From JAFAGX01 sp963759875 (GTDB taxonomy: Bacteria > Acidobacteriota > Terriglobia > Terriglobales > Acidobacteriaceae), in assembly GCA_963759875.1 (NCBI GenBank), contig CAVXBB010000016.1, forward strand, positions 806,001 to 870,000: DNA of 64,000 nucleotides, written 5' to 3'. The position numbers and the translations under genes are program-made. Under the pieces are notes generated by a model. The model worked only from the letters and a program-made list of their open reading frames with translations, had not been told where the DNA came from and searched no databases. Positions 35,350-42,819 of the stretch are shown here, piece after piece (the stretch's first letter is position 1; each line of letters starts with the position of its first letter).

Positions 35350-35883
35350 ATGGACGCCACCACGCTTGTTTTTCTTTGGCTGTTCGCTTCGTTGTTTATG
35401 GTGCACGAATTCGAGGAAGTCGTTCTGGTCGGTGCGTGGAAAAAAAGGAACATGGCCTATTCCAGCACGCGTAATAGCAAACTGACGCCGTATTGGGCGT
35501 TCGTTTCAACCGCGTCGTTTTCCTGCGGAGTAGCTGAAGAATGGCTCCTATTGCTTGGGATAACCGCCGCCGCTTTGTTTTTCAGGAACTACTTCCTGTG
35601 GTACGGGATGCTGTTTGCGTTCACGTTACATCTGGTCGTATTGCATCTGATTTTGGGTTCTTTCTTCCGTCGCTACGTTCCCGGCGTAGTCACGGCGGCA
35701 CTGTTTCTGCTCCCGTCTGTTCTCATGTTGTTCTACGCGGCGCGGGGTCTGCACTACGGCTGGCAGACCATTCTTCTTTCAGCGCTGACGGGAACCATCA
35801 TTGCGGGTGTGAACCTGTGGCTCATGCACCGGGCGATGCCCGTTTTCGCGCACTGGCTGGATCAGTTTGCCAGAGAGAGGTAA
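35350..35883 (+). CDS. HXXEE-domain membrane protein
   Basis: 177 residues with five or six membrane helices. The defining HEFEE motif is at about residue 19, and a second His-rich motif LHLVVLHLILG lies in helix 4. The pattern matches the HXXEE family (DUF1211-like layout, putative metal-dependent membrane protein). Start chosen at 35350, with AAAAGGA 10 bases upstream. Confidence 0.78.
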   Translation: MDATTLVFLWLFASLFMVHEFEEVVLVGAWKKRNMAYSSTRNSKLTPYWAFVSTASFSCGVAEEWLLLLGITAAALFFRNYFLWYGMLFAFTLHLVVLHLILGSFFRRYVPGVVTAALFLLPSVLMLFYAARGLHYGWQTILLSALTGTIIAGVNLWLMHRAMPVFAHWLDQFARER

Positions 35884-35993
35884 TGGTGATTCTCCATCAT
35901 CACCAATGAAGGAGATAGCTCACCGTGACTGCGCCTGCCGTGCAACATTCCGAGGTGCGCGGTGCTATACTTGAATTGAGGTGGTACCACCTT

Positions 35994-36049
35994 CTCCTCT
36001 TTCAGGTTCCCTGAACTAAGTCAGCCCATCTGAAGTTTTCTCTCCTTAG
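35994..36049 (+). promoter_or_regulatory. Shared leader/promoter element, 36075-gene copy
   Basis: About 55 bases nearly identical to the hsp20 leader (reverse orientation on the map, same orientation relative to the gene). The 29-base exact block is 36011-36039 and ends about 35 bases before the ATG at 36075. Confidence 0.65.
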
Positions 36050-36074
36050 GCTTTCAAAGAAAGCCGTGTACCTC

Positions 36075-36278
36075 ATGCATCCGAATGCGATCCTGCACGA
36101 AGTTCAGCAACTCTACAACGTGAGTGACCGTCTTGAGTCGCTAGCGGAACAACATCCGCTCGTCACAGAAGCACTCATCACCATCTCGGGAAGCGTTCGT
36201 AATACCGCCACTTTGTTGGAGGTGCTGGTTGCGACAAAAATCGCGCCGCTCGCCGGATTAGACCCCGCAAGTGCCTGA
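36075..36278 (+). CDS. Small conserved hypothetical protein
   Basis: 67 residues: MHPNAILHEVQQLYNVSDRL, then ESLAEQHPLVTEALITISG and VRNTATLLEVLVATKI. Likely all-helical. It shares its leader with hsp20, so it is probably stress-induced. No function known. Confidence 0.65.
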   Translation: MHPNAILHEVQQLYNVSDRLESLAEQHPLVTEALITISGSVRNTATLLEVLVATKIAPLAGLDPASA

Positions 36279-36329
36279 CTTGCTCACTTGCTGTCTGGCG
36301 GCTTTGGTTGAAGGGATCGGCGCCGGACC

Positions 36330-36970
36330 CTAGTCGTGAAGTACGACGTTGAGAAGTGAACTGTGAACCTGCAAATCATCTCCGGCGTCATAGTCAATGA
36401 ACCCCAATTTCCTGAACCTGTTCATGAAAAAGCTGACCCGCGACCGCGTTGTGCCTATCATTTCCGCCAGCATCTCCTGACTGATCTTGGGGATTACAGT
36501 CTCGGGCTTGCCGTCCTTGCCGAAATGAGCCAGCAATAGCAGCATCCGAGCCAGTCTTTTTTCACTGGAATTGAAAAGCTGGTCAACCAAATCCTACTTC
36601 GTATCGGATGTTCCGGCTCAGCAAATATGCCACGAACATATCGGAAAACGCGTGTTCCCGGTGAAGCACTTCCATCATGTACTTCTTATCGATTCGCATC
36701 ACAGAGCAATCGGTCATTGCGGTTGCGGAGCACATGCGGAGACGGCTGCCCTGTAAGGCAACCTTCTCCGAAGAAATCGCCCTCGTTCAGAATGCCTATC
36801 GTGGCTTCCTTCCCGCTCTTCGACACAACGGTGAGTTTTACCTTTCCTTCCTTGTATATAAAAAACAGCATCGGACGAGTCGCCCTGAACAAAGATCGTC
36901 TGCTTTTTGGGAAAAGCTGCAATCTTCCTACCGCCGTCCATGCTCTAAAGGAACGCCGCAGGACTGAATT
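36330..36970 (-). pseudogene. Decayed Crp/Fnr-family regulator
   Basis: Pieces in three frames give FSPAAFL, then IAAFPKKQTIFVQGDSSDAV, GKEATIGILNEGDFFGEGCL, MRIDKKYMMEVLHREHAFSD and LAEMIGTTRSRVSFFMNRFR. Order and content match the intact gene at 10237-11052 closely. A TAG early in the gene and at least three frame changes show it is inactive. Confidence 0.85.
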
Positions 36971-37357
36971 TGCTGAGTTTGTTCGCTGCTACCACGGGTG
37001 TCACGATTGGCCTCCGTTCAAAGAGTTCGAATGCACAGAAGGCAACTTCCTATAATGAAGGATGAAGAAATGCGCAGGAAGGGCGGGAACAACGTCGAGT
37101 TCGCGGGCACAACTGCGACCCACTCGACATTAATAATTATTTCACTCTGGATGTCGAAAGTCAAACTTTTCCACGTTGCCGACTTCGCTGCCCTTCGCGA
37201 CTGTCCTGTAATGGAAGCCACTCCTGCTGCTCAACACGCTTGTGCCCTTCACTGTCATAAGCGTGACCTGATGCCCACTTCCCACGTCTCTGTGCGTTGG
37301 GTCACAGCCTCCCTGTTGTCCAAGATCGCAAAATAGCGAACGACGGAGGGCAAAACT
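36971..37357. other. Intergenic region upstream of bacterioferritin
   Basis: About 390 bases with no supported gene. Confidence 0.45.
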
Positions 37358-37834
37358 ATGCATGGCAACGAAAAGGTGATCGAACAATTGAACGCGGCTC
37401 TCGCTTCTGAATTGACCGCAATCGTTCAGTACATGGTTCAGTCAGAGACCTGCCACAACTGGGGATACGTGCGGATAGGTGACTACCTGAAGAGGCGTGC
37501 AATCGAGGAAATGGGTCACGCCGAAGGTCTCATCGAACGCATCGTGTTCTTGGATGCCACTCCAAAGGTGGATGTTGCTCTGACGCCCAAGATTGGTGCT
37601 AACGTGAAACAGCAACTCGAAGGCGACCTCAAGGACGAGGAAGATGCCGTACACCAGTACAACTCCGCTATGAATATCTGTGCCGAAGCTGGGGATAACG
37701 GATCAGGTGACTTGTTTCAGACGATGCTCAAGGACGAAGAGGGGCACGCGGACTTCTTGGACGCACAGCTTCATTCCATCAAGGAAATGGGCATCGGCAC
37801 TTACCTCGCGCAGCAGTTGCACGGTGAAAAATAG
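37358..37834 (+). CDS. bfr: Bacterioferritin
   Basis: 158 residues, the normal length. The di-iron ferroxidase ligands are visible: Glu in ASELTAIVQY (about residue 18), Glu and His in RRAIEEMGHAEGL (about 51 and 54), Glu in DLKDEEDAVHQY (about 94), and LKDEEGHADFL (about 127 and 130). The methionine in EEMGHAE is the haem ligand position. The protein oxidises and stores iron as a 24-mer in the cytoplasm and protects against oxidative damage. ACGGAGGGC lies 7 bases before the ATG. Confidence 0.95.
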   Translation: MHGNEKVIEQLNAALASELTAIVQYMVQSETCHNWGYVRIGDYLKRRAIEEMGHAEGLIERIVFLDATPKVDVALTPKIGANVKQQLEGDLKDEEDAVHQYNSAMNICAEAGDNGSGDLFQTMLKDEEGHADFLDAQLHSIKEMGIGTYLAQQLHGEK

Positions 37835-37942
37835 GGCTCTTGGGCAGCGTAGCTGAGTACGTCGTGAGGAGCAGCAAGGTGCCTGTGCTTACTGTTCGTA
37901 TGCGTCAGATACAGGCTTAACGCCCGGCCGTTGATGGGAGGC

Positions 37943-39211
37943 ATGCCTTTAGTGAATGTCTACGAGTGGTTGCCGCCTGAAGCCCTGAAGATTCTTCTGG
38001 TCCTCTTCTTGTCTTTCCTAATCGGGCTCGAACGAGAAGAACACAAGGCGGTAGCGAAGTATTACGGCTTCGGAGGTGTGCGGACATTCCCTCTGATTGG
38101 ATTGATTGGCTATTCGGTCGCGCTTTTATCCGGTACGCAACTTCTTCCCTTGACGCTCGGCTTTTTGGTGGTTGGTAGTTTCCTGTTGTTGTCTTATTGG
38201 CACAAGCTTTGTACTTCCGAGGTTGCTGGCGTCACTTCGGAAATGTCCGGTTTGGCGACTTTCCTGGTAGGCGCACTGGTTTACTACGGACACTTCTGGA
38301 TTGCCACGGCTTTGAGTGTGGCCAGTTTGTTACTCCTGGAACTTAAAGCTGTCCTCGAAAGGCTTGCCACCCGTATTCCACCCGAAGAGATTTTCACGTT
38401 CGCCAAATTTCTTTTGCTCACGGCTGTGGTTTTGCCCATCCTGCCCAGGCAAGACTTCAGCCGGTTTCACATCAACCCTTTCAAGACCTGGCTGGTTGTG
38501 GTCGCGGTTAGCACGATATCGTACGGCAGCTACGTCTTACAGAAGTTAACGAAGCAACGTGGCGGAGTGGTACTGGCCGCGATTTTGGGCGGGGCATACT
38601 CGTCGACGGTAACGACGATCGTCCTCTCGCGGAGGGCTGCCCGCGAGCAGCAACAGCCGCATCTTTTTGCCGGTGGCATTTTGATTGCGTCAGGAGTCAT
38701 GTATGTACGCTTGGTCGCTCTTATCGCCATCTTCAATCGCCGCCTGGTGGCTACGCTCGCACCGGCCTTTCTGATACTTGCGACCGTGGCCATCGTGGCG
38801 GGGTGGTTATGGTCGCGCAGGGCGGAGGCGGGAACTGAGATAAAGCGAGAGTTCGAACCAAAGAACCCTCTCGAACTCCTGGCAGCGTTTCTTTTTGCTC
38901 TTTTGTTCCTGGCGATGCTCGTGGCGACTCAATTGGCGATAACCTACCTTGGAACGACTGGAGTCAACAGCCTTGCGACCATCATGGGCGTAACGGATGT
39001 TGATCCGTTCATCATGGGGATGACCCAAGCCGCGGGCACGCTCACCCCGTTAACAATTGCTGCGGCCGCGGTTCTCATCGCTGCTGCCAGCAACAACTTA
39101 ATCAAAGGCATCTACGCATACTGTTTGGCGGACAGAAAGACGGGCATTCAGAGCCTAGCCTTCCTCGCGGGTCTCGCTGCGCTCGGTCTCGCTCCATTGC
39201 TCTGGCTGTGA
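37943..39211 (+). CDS. MgtC/SapB plus DUF4010 membrane protein
   Basis: About 420 residues. The N-terminal MgtC/SapB-like part has FLSFLIGLEREEHK and GVRTFPLIGLIGYSVALL. The DUF4010 part follows with several helices (GGVVLAAILGGAYSSTVTTI, GTLTPLTIAAAAVLIAAASN). Both are membrane proteins of unclear transport role, sometimes tied to magnesium or acid stress. The start is uncertain: ATGs at 37934 and 37943 and a GTG at 37952 are all near the GGGAGG at 37936-37941. Confidence 0.85.
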   Translation: MPLVNVYEWLPPEALKILLVLFLSFLIGLEREEHKAVAKYYGFGGVRTFPLIGLIGYSVALLSGTQLLPLTLGFLVVGSFLLLSYWHKLCTSEVAGVTSEMSGLATFLVGALVYYGHFWIATALSVASLLLLELKAVLERLATRIPPEEIFTFAKFLLLTAVVLPILPRQDFSRFHINPFKTWLVVVAVSTISYGSYVLQKLTKQRGGVVLAAILGGAYSSTVTTIVLSRRAAREQQQPHLFAGGILIASGVMYVRLVALIAIFNRRLVATLAPAFLILATVAIVAGWLWSRRAEAGTEIKREFEPKNPLELLAAFLFALLFLAMLVATQLAITYLGTTGVNSLATIMGVTDVDPFIMGMTQAAGTLTPLTIAAAAVLIAAASNNLIKGIYAYCLADRKTGIQSLAFLAGLAALGLAPLLWL

Positions 39212-39694
39212 TTTCGTGTTTGCCCGAGAGTGAGCGATTAATGATCGCTTGATGTCGACAAATGTTCTGCGACCGCCACCTCGGAGGCGATGCCGAATCA
39301 AGTGATGGTCCGCCGATGTCGAATCTCCCACATCGCTTCCGCGACAAACTCCAGCAGTTCGATGGGGCGACATCCGCGCCAATCAATGAGCCACTGGACG
39401 GCGGTGATCGACTTGTTGATTCAGAGTGAGCCTTTGGCAGGGTATCTCCGCTATGCCCGTGTGAGATTTCAAAAGGTATACCCGTGGGCCAGCATCAGTA
39501 GCGAATTTCTCGGGCATTAGATTCACCCACTTGCGACTGCTGCGGAAGACACCCTTGTGAACCCCCACTCCCCAAGCCCAAGAAAACAATGAAATCGTGG
39601 GTGTTTGCACCTGCCCGCATGCTGTCACACGTCGCCCTCATTGACCCGTCCACGATTGCGTCATAACATTTCCGCCAATGGGCATCCACCCAGC
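39212..39694. other. Intergenic region, nothing recognised
   Basis: About 480 bases without a supported gene; it precedes the block of defence-gene relics. Confidence 0.45.
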
Positions 39695-39925
39695 ATGATC
39701 GGGCAGACCATCTCTCAGTACCGCATCATCGAGAAACTGGGCTGTATCCTCAGTTCTGTCAGAACTCGTACCGCATGCCTCTGCCGTCGCGTCCGACTCA
39801 GGAACGACTCCGGAAGGTCCGGAAAGGCGCAAGAGTCATTACTTCCACTTCAAAGGGAAACTTCGAAACAACTTGATGCGCTTGTGCCCTCAATACTTGA
39901 TAAAGCCTTTCGAGGAGAACTGTGA
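39695..39925 (+). pseudogene. Chimera: Ser/Thr kinase start joined to HsdS tail
   Basis: The first 16 codons read MIGQTISQYRIIEKLG, the standard start of acidobacterial protein kinases, but the glycine loop that should follow is gone. The final part (from about 39829) reads LPLQRETSKQLDALVPSILD then KAFRGEL, the typical end of a type I restriction specificity subunit (HsdS). The joint is a deletion scar; no hsdM or hsdR is present. Confidence 0.65.
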
Positions 39926-40044
39926 ATCAATGGATCATAATTAGTGACGTGATTCCCGTCGGAGCAATTATGGAACCGCCCAATGAGATCTCCTTTGTCT
40001 CAGTGTAAGGTTAGGTGCGCAGGCCATTTCTGTACGGGGACAGC

Positions 40045-40286
40045 ATGGCGGAATCACTCGTCTGGGAGGGACAATTGGCCGATATTTTCATTAGTCACTC
40101 GTCGGATGATGTCGCGCTGGTTGATGAGCTTGTGCAACTTGTTGAAGGCGGCAAATTTTCTGCAGCTCGCTTGAAGAACAGGGCATACCGCCTGGGGTGG
40201 ATTTCAAGAGCTTCATAAAAGAGAAACTCGGCGAAGCCAAAGTGGTTATCGCTGTGGTTTCGCCGCAATACTACGCGACAGCATGA
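40045..40286 (+). pseudogene. TIR-domain gene, frameshifted and truncated
   Basis: Frame 1: LADIFISHSSDDVALVDELV, the first strand and helix of a TIR domain. A one-base shift in the T run near 40155-40158 leads to SSLEEQGIPPGVDFKSFIKE and KLGEAKVVIAVVSPQYYATA, then a stop. The catalytic glutamate is probably in CSSLEEQG. Bacterial TIR proteins often cleave NAD in phage defence; here the C-terminal rest is missing. Confidence 0.75.
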
Positions 40287-40462
40287 GGATCTTTTAAGTT
40301 TTAGCAGTCGGCCATTTTGGAAACGCCACGGTTTGTTCTAAGAAACTGCGGTCGGAATCGGGTTTGCCGAATTCTTGATCAACTCGCCAAGCTGGGCCCA
40401 ACACCCGCTAAGTTAAGTGTTCACCGTAAGCTGATTGGGCTTGTCATGGGGCTCTGAAGCCA

Positions 40463-41158
40463 TTAGGAGATATTGAGACCATTAACGGCGGTCTCTCGCT
40501 CAGCGTCAATCGCGACTCCCTTTTCGAGAAGGAGTTCCTGTAATCGGGGCTGAATACTGTTTGCCAACTTCTCGGCAATGTGCCACAGGAACTGTGACCA
40601 CTCTTCAATGTCATGTTTAGTTATCACTAGCGACTTTCGTTGAGCTATATCTGATGTCAACTTGTCAGTGAGCTTGCGTCGCTTGTACTTGAAAGTAAAA
40701 ATGCCGCCATGATGCACCAACAGGTTCCGATCGTTCACGAACGTACCGAACCGCTTCATTTCATCCTTGGTAAATGGGCTAATGTTTACGAGGTCGTGAA
40801 ACAATCCATTGATGTACTTTGCAGTACCAAAATCGAATTCTTCACTGATAAGGGACCCCAAGCTATGCGGAAGGTCGGTCATGACGGGCAGCAGCTGTTT
40901 GAGCCTTACACTGACTTCTCGAACCGCTACGAAGTCTTCAAGCACCTGCGGCCATATGTTGATAATGGCAGCAAATTGGGCCTTGCAATACGCTTCGAAA
41001 TAAGAGGCGAGTGCGATGAAACAGAGCTCCAAGATCACTTGGTTCTGCGAAGAGGCCAGGCGTTTGATCTCCTCGGTGCGTTCATAAAAGAAGGCAAGAG
41101 GAGGAATACCGCCGACGTAATAATCTTGCCATTCGAGATTCGAACTAGATGCACTCAT
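40463..41158 (-). CDS. HEPN-domain protein (MAE_28990/RiboL-PSP-HEPN type)
   Basis: 231 residues from the chosen ATG, which has GGAG 7 bases upstream; the longer frame runs into the island-end repeat. The helical core ELCFIALASYFEAYCKAQFA resembles the first helices of HEPN proteins, and RNLLVHHGG (about residue 144) fits the RX4-6H ribonuclease motif. HEPN proteins of this group are linked to toxin-antitoxin and defence loci. It is the intact gene closest to the right island border, next to TIR and HsdS relics. No obvious nucleotidyltransferase partner is seen. Confidence 0.7.
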   Translation of the reverse strand: MSASSSNLEWQDYYVGGIPPLAFFYERTEEIKRLASSQNQVILELCFIALASYFEAYCKAQFAAIINIWPQVLEDFVAVREVSVRLKQLLPVMTDLPHSLGSLISEEFDFGTAKYINGLFHDLVNISPFTKDEMKRFGTFVNDRNLLVHHGGIFTFKYKRRKLTDKLTSDIAQRKSLVITKHDIEEWSQFLWHIAEKLANSIQPRLQELLLEKGVAIDAERETAVNGLNIS

Positions 41159-41223
41159 GTTTGAATCTCCGAAGCATCGTTCTGTGAAGAGATTCTCTCT
41201 TCGCTTTTCATTCGTATCGCTGA

Positions 41224-41571
41224 ATGCAGACGATTTTGTAGCTCTGAAAGCACCCAAATTCAACACGAATCAATAGATTTCATCAATTGCGGCAACACGT
41301 TCAACAGCAATCAGTTGGATTGAACAGAATTCAACAGGTTTCAAGACGCTTTGGAATCTGGTTCGGGACCAGGTGCTTGGCCGCTTCAAATACCGCTTTC
41401 ATTTTTTATTGCAAGTTTCATCGCAAGTTCGGAACCCACTTGAGAGCGCTCCTGCCCACTTCAGAGCCTCGAGCGTGACCCTAGACTATTGAAAACTATC
41501 GAACCCACCTGGGTATAATCGGATTTCTAATCCGAGGGTTGCAGGTTCAATTCCTGCCGCGCCTACCATTC
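41224..41571. repeat. Island-end repeat, copy B (uninterrupted)
   Basis: The counterpart of 3043-3307 plus 4742-4827 without the IS. It holds TTCAACAG-like boxes (41257-41342), the TGCAAGTT pair (41410-41429) and the 83-bp attachment-like repeat (41489-41571). It shows the pre-insertion sequence for the IS. Confidence 0.8.
41519..41567 (+). pseudogene. 3' half of tRNA-Arg(TCT), copy B
   Basis: Anticodon stem TCGGA/TCCGA (perfect), loop TTTCTAA with anticodon TCT at 41526-41528, T arm, acceptor CGCGCCT, A and CCA at 41565-41567. The 5' half is absent, as in copy A. Confidence 0.85.
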
Positions 41572-41670
41572 ATGTCTTCCGCCCAGAGGAATCATTGCAG
41601 AAAAAAGTAAGTTGGCTTCTCGGTCACTACATTCAACTCGAGGCCCACCCCAGCATGAACTTGTACCCGT

Positions 41671-42711
41671 GTGATCATCGATCAAGATGCTGCCGGACCC
41701 GCCGGCACGGACATGAATTCCATTCTTGTGTTTCTGCAATCTCCCAACGTGGACGTTCTTGGCATCACCGTAGTCACAGGAGACGCCTGGCGGAACGAAG
41801 AAGTAGCCCACACGCTGCGCTTGCTGGAATTAGTGGGTCGAACCGGTATACCCGTCGTGCCCGGAATAAGCACTCCCATGGTGCGTACCAAACAGTGGAC
41901 CAATCTTTGGGAGCAGATGTACGGCAAAGTGCAATATCAAGGTGCCTGGACAAATCCTCGATCCGCGCACAATCCAGGTGACGTGCCAAATCTTCCGGAA
42001 GGCAACCCGACTACCAAGGCTTCCTCCGAAGATGCTCCGCATTTTTTAAGCCGCATGGTACACAAGTATCCGCATCAAGTTACGATTTATGCCGCCGGCC
42101 CAATGACCGACATCGCCGCCGCCATCATTTTGGATCCTGACTTCGCTTCACTCGCCCAAGCACTAGTTGTTACGGGCGGCAGCCTGGACCCGCACACCGA
42201 CAATCCGGAGTACATTGACAGTCCACGGCGCGAATTTAATTTCTGGTTCGATCCCGAGGCTTCCAGCATTACCCTGCACGCGCCCTGGCCGAAAATCAGT
42301 GTCACCACCGTAGATGTCTCTATCGAAACTCAATTAACTCAGGAGATCTTGACGGAACTGGGCAAATCGAAAGAACCCGCGGCACAGTACATATCGCACT
42401 ACACTGCCAAACCCGGCAGCTATCTTTGGGACGAATTGGCCGCGGCCGCGTGGCTCGAACCAAATCTGATTACCCGTGAGCGCTTCGTGTACATGGATGT
42501 GAGCTTGGATAAGGGCGTCAGCTATGGCGACACGCTGGTGTGGACGGACAGTGATAAGCCTGCGATCAGTTTGCAGAAAGTGCACGCGCAGATGGACGTC
42601 GACTGGCCGAGATTTCAACGAATGTTTGTGAAACTGATGTCGGCACCCACTCCTCACAGCAAAGATCCTCAGATGTTGGGGAGCGCCGACTCAGGAAATA
42701 CTCCGCATTAA
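41671..42711 (+). CDS. Inosine-uridine-type nucleoside hydrolase
   Basis: The 346-residue protein starts VIIDQDAAGPAGTD, the calcium-binding DxDxxxxxD-like motif of nucleoside hydrolases, with GITVVTGDAW, TIYAAGPMTDIAAAI, VVTGGSLDPHTDN and REFNFWFDPEA further on. Members hydrolyse N-glycosidic bonds of nucleosides. A GTG is the first start; related secreted forms have a signal peptide before VIIDQD, but here an in-frame stop is only five codons upstream. The 5' end therefore seems trimmed, 100 bases from the island border. Confidence 0.85.
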   Translation: MIIDQDAAGPAGTDMNSILVFLQSPNVDVLGITVVTGDAWRNEEVAHTLRLLELVGRTGIPVVPGISTPMVRTKQWTNLWEQMYGKVQYQGAWTNPRSAHNPGDVPNLPEGNPTTKASSEDAPHFLSRMVHKYPHQVTIYAAGPMTDIAAAIILDPDFASLAQALVVTGGSLDPHTDNPEYIDSPRREFNFWFDPEASSITLHAPWPKISVTTVDVSIETQLTQEILTELGKSKEPAAQYISHYTAKPGSYLWDELAAAAWLEPNLITRERFVYMDVSLDKGVSYGDTLVWTDSDKPAISLQKVHAQMDVDWPRFQRMFVKLMSAPTPHSKDPQMLGSADSGNTPH

Positions 42712-42819
42712 CATCATCACTGGCTGTTATGGCAGCCTGAGGATCTGAGAGATGTCGAGCTTTTCCACACTTCTACGTTCGGTTTCGCCGGGTTTATCCC
42801 TGGGGCCCTGTAGCCGTGC

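Larger units (their letters stand above)
4828..41571. mobile_element. Putative genomic island between tRNA-Arg direct repeats
   Basis: The segment is closed by the 83-bp repeat on each side. A pair of TGCAAGTT boxes lies just inside the left end (4867-4874, 4878-4885) and near the right end (41410-41429, second box with one change). The content is accessory in character: stress proteins, regulators, many truncated genes and relics of defence genes at the right border. No intact integrase is present; a possible tyrosine-recombinase tail at 20048-20125 is the only trace. The island is therefore probably immobile now. Tandem duplication by another route is the alternative. Confidence 0.65.

Noticed and set aside
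39290..39520. Small plus-strand frame before the defence relics
   Set aside because: No similarity or start signals that would support a gene.
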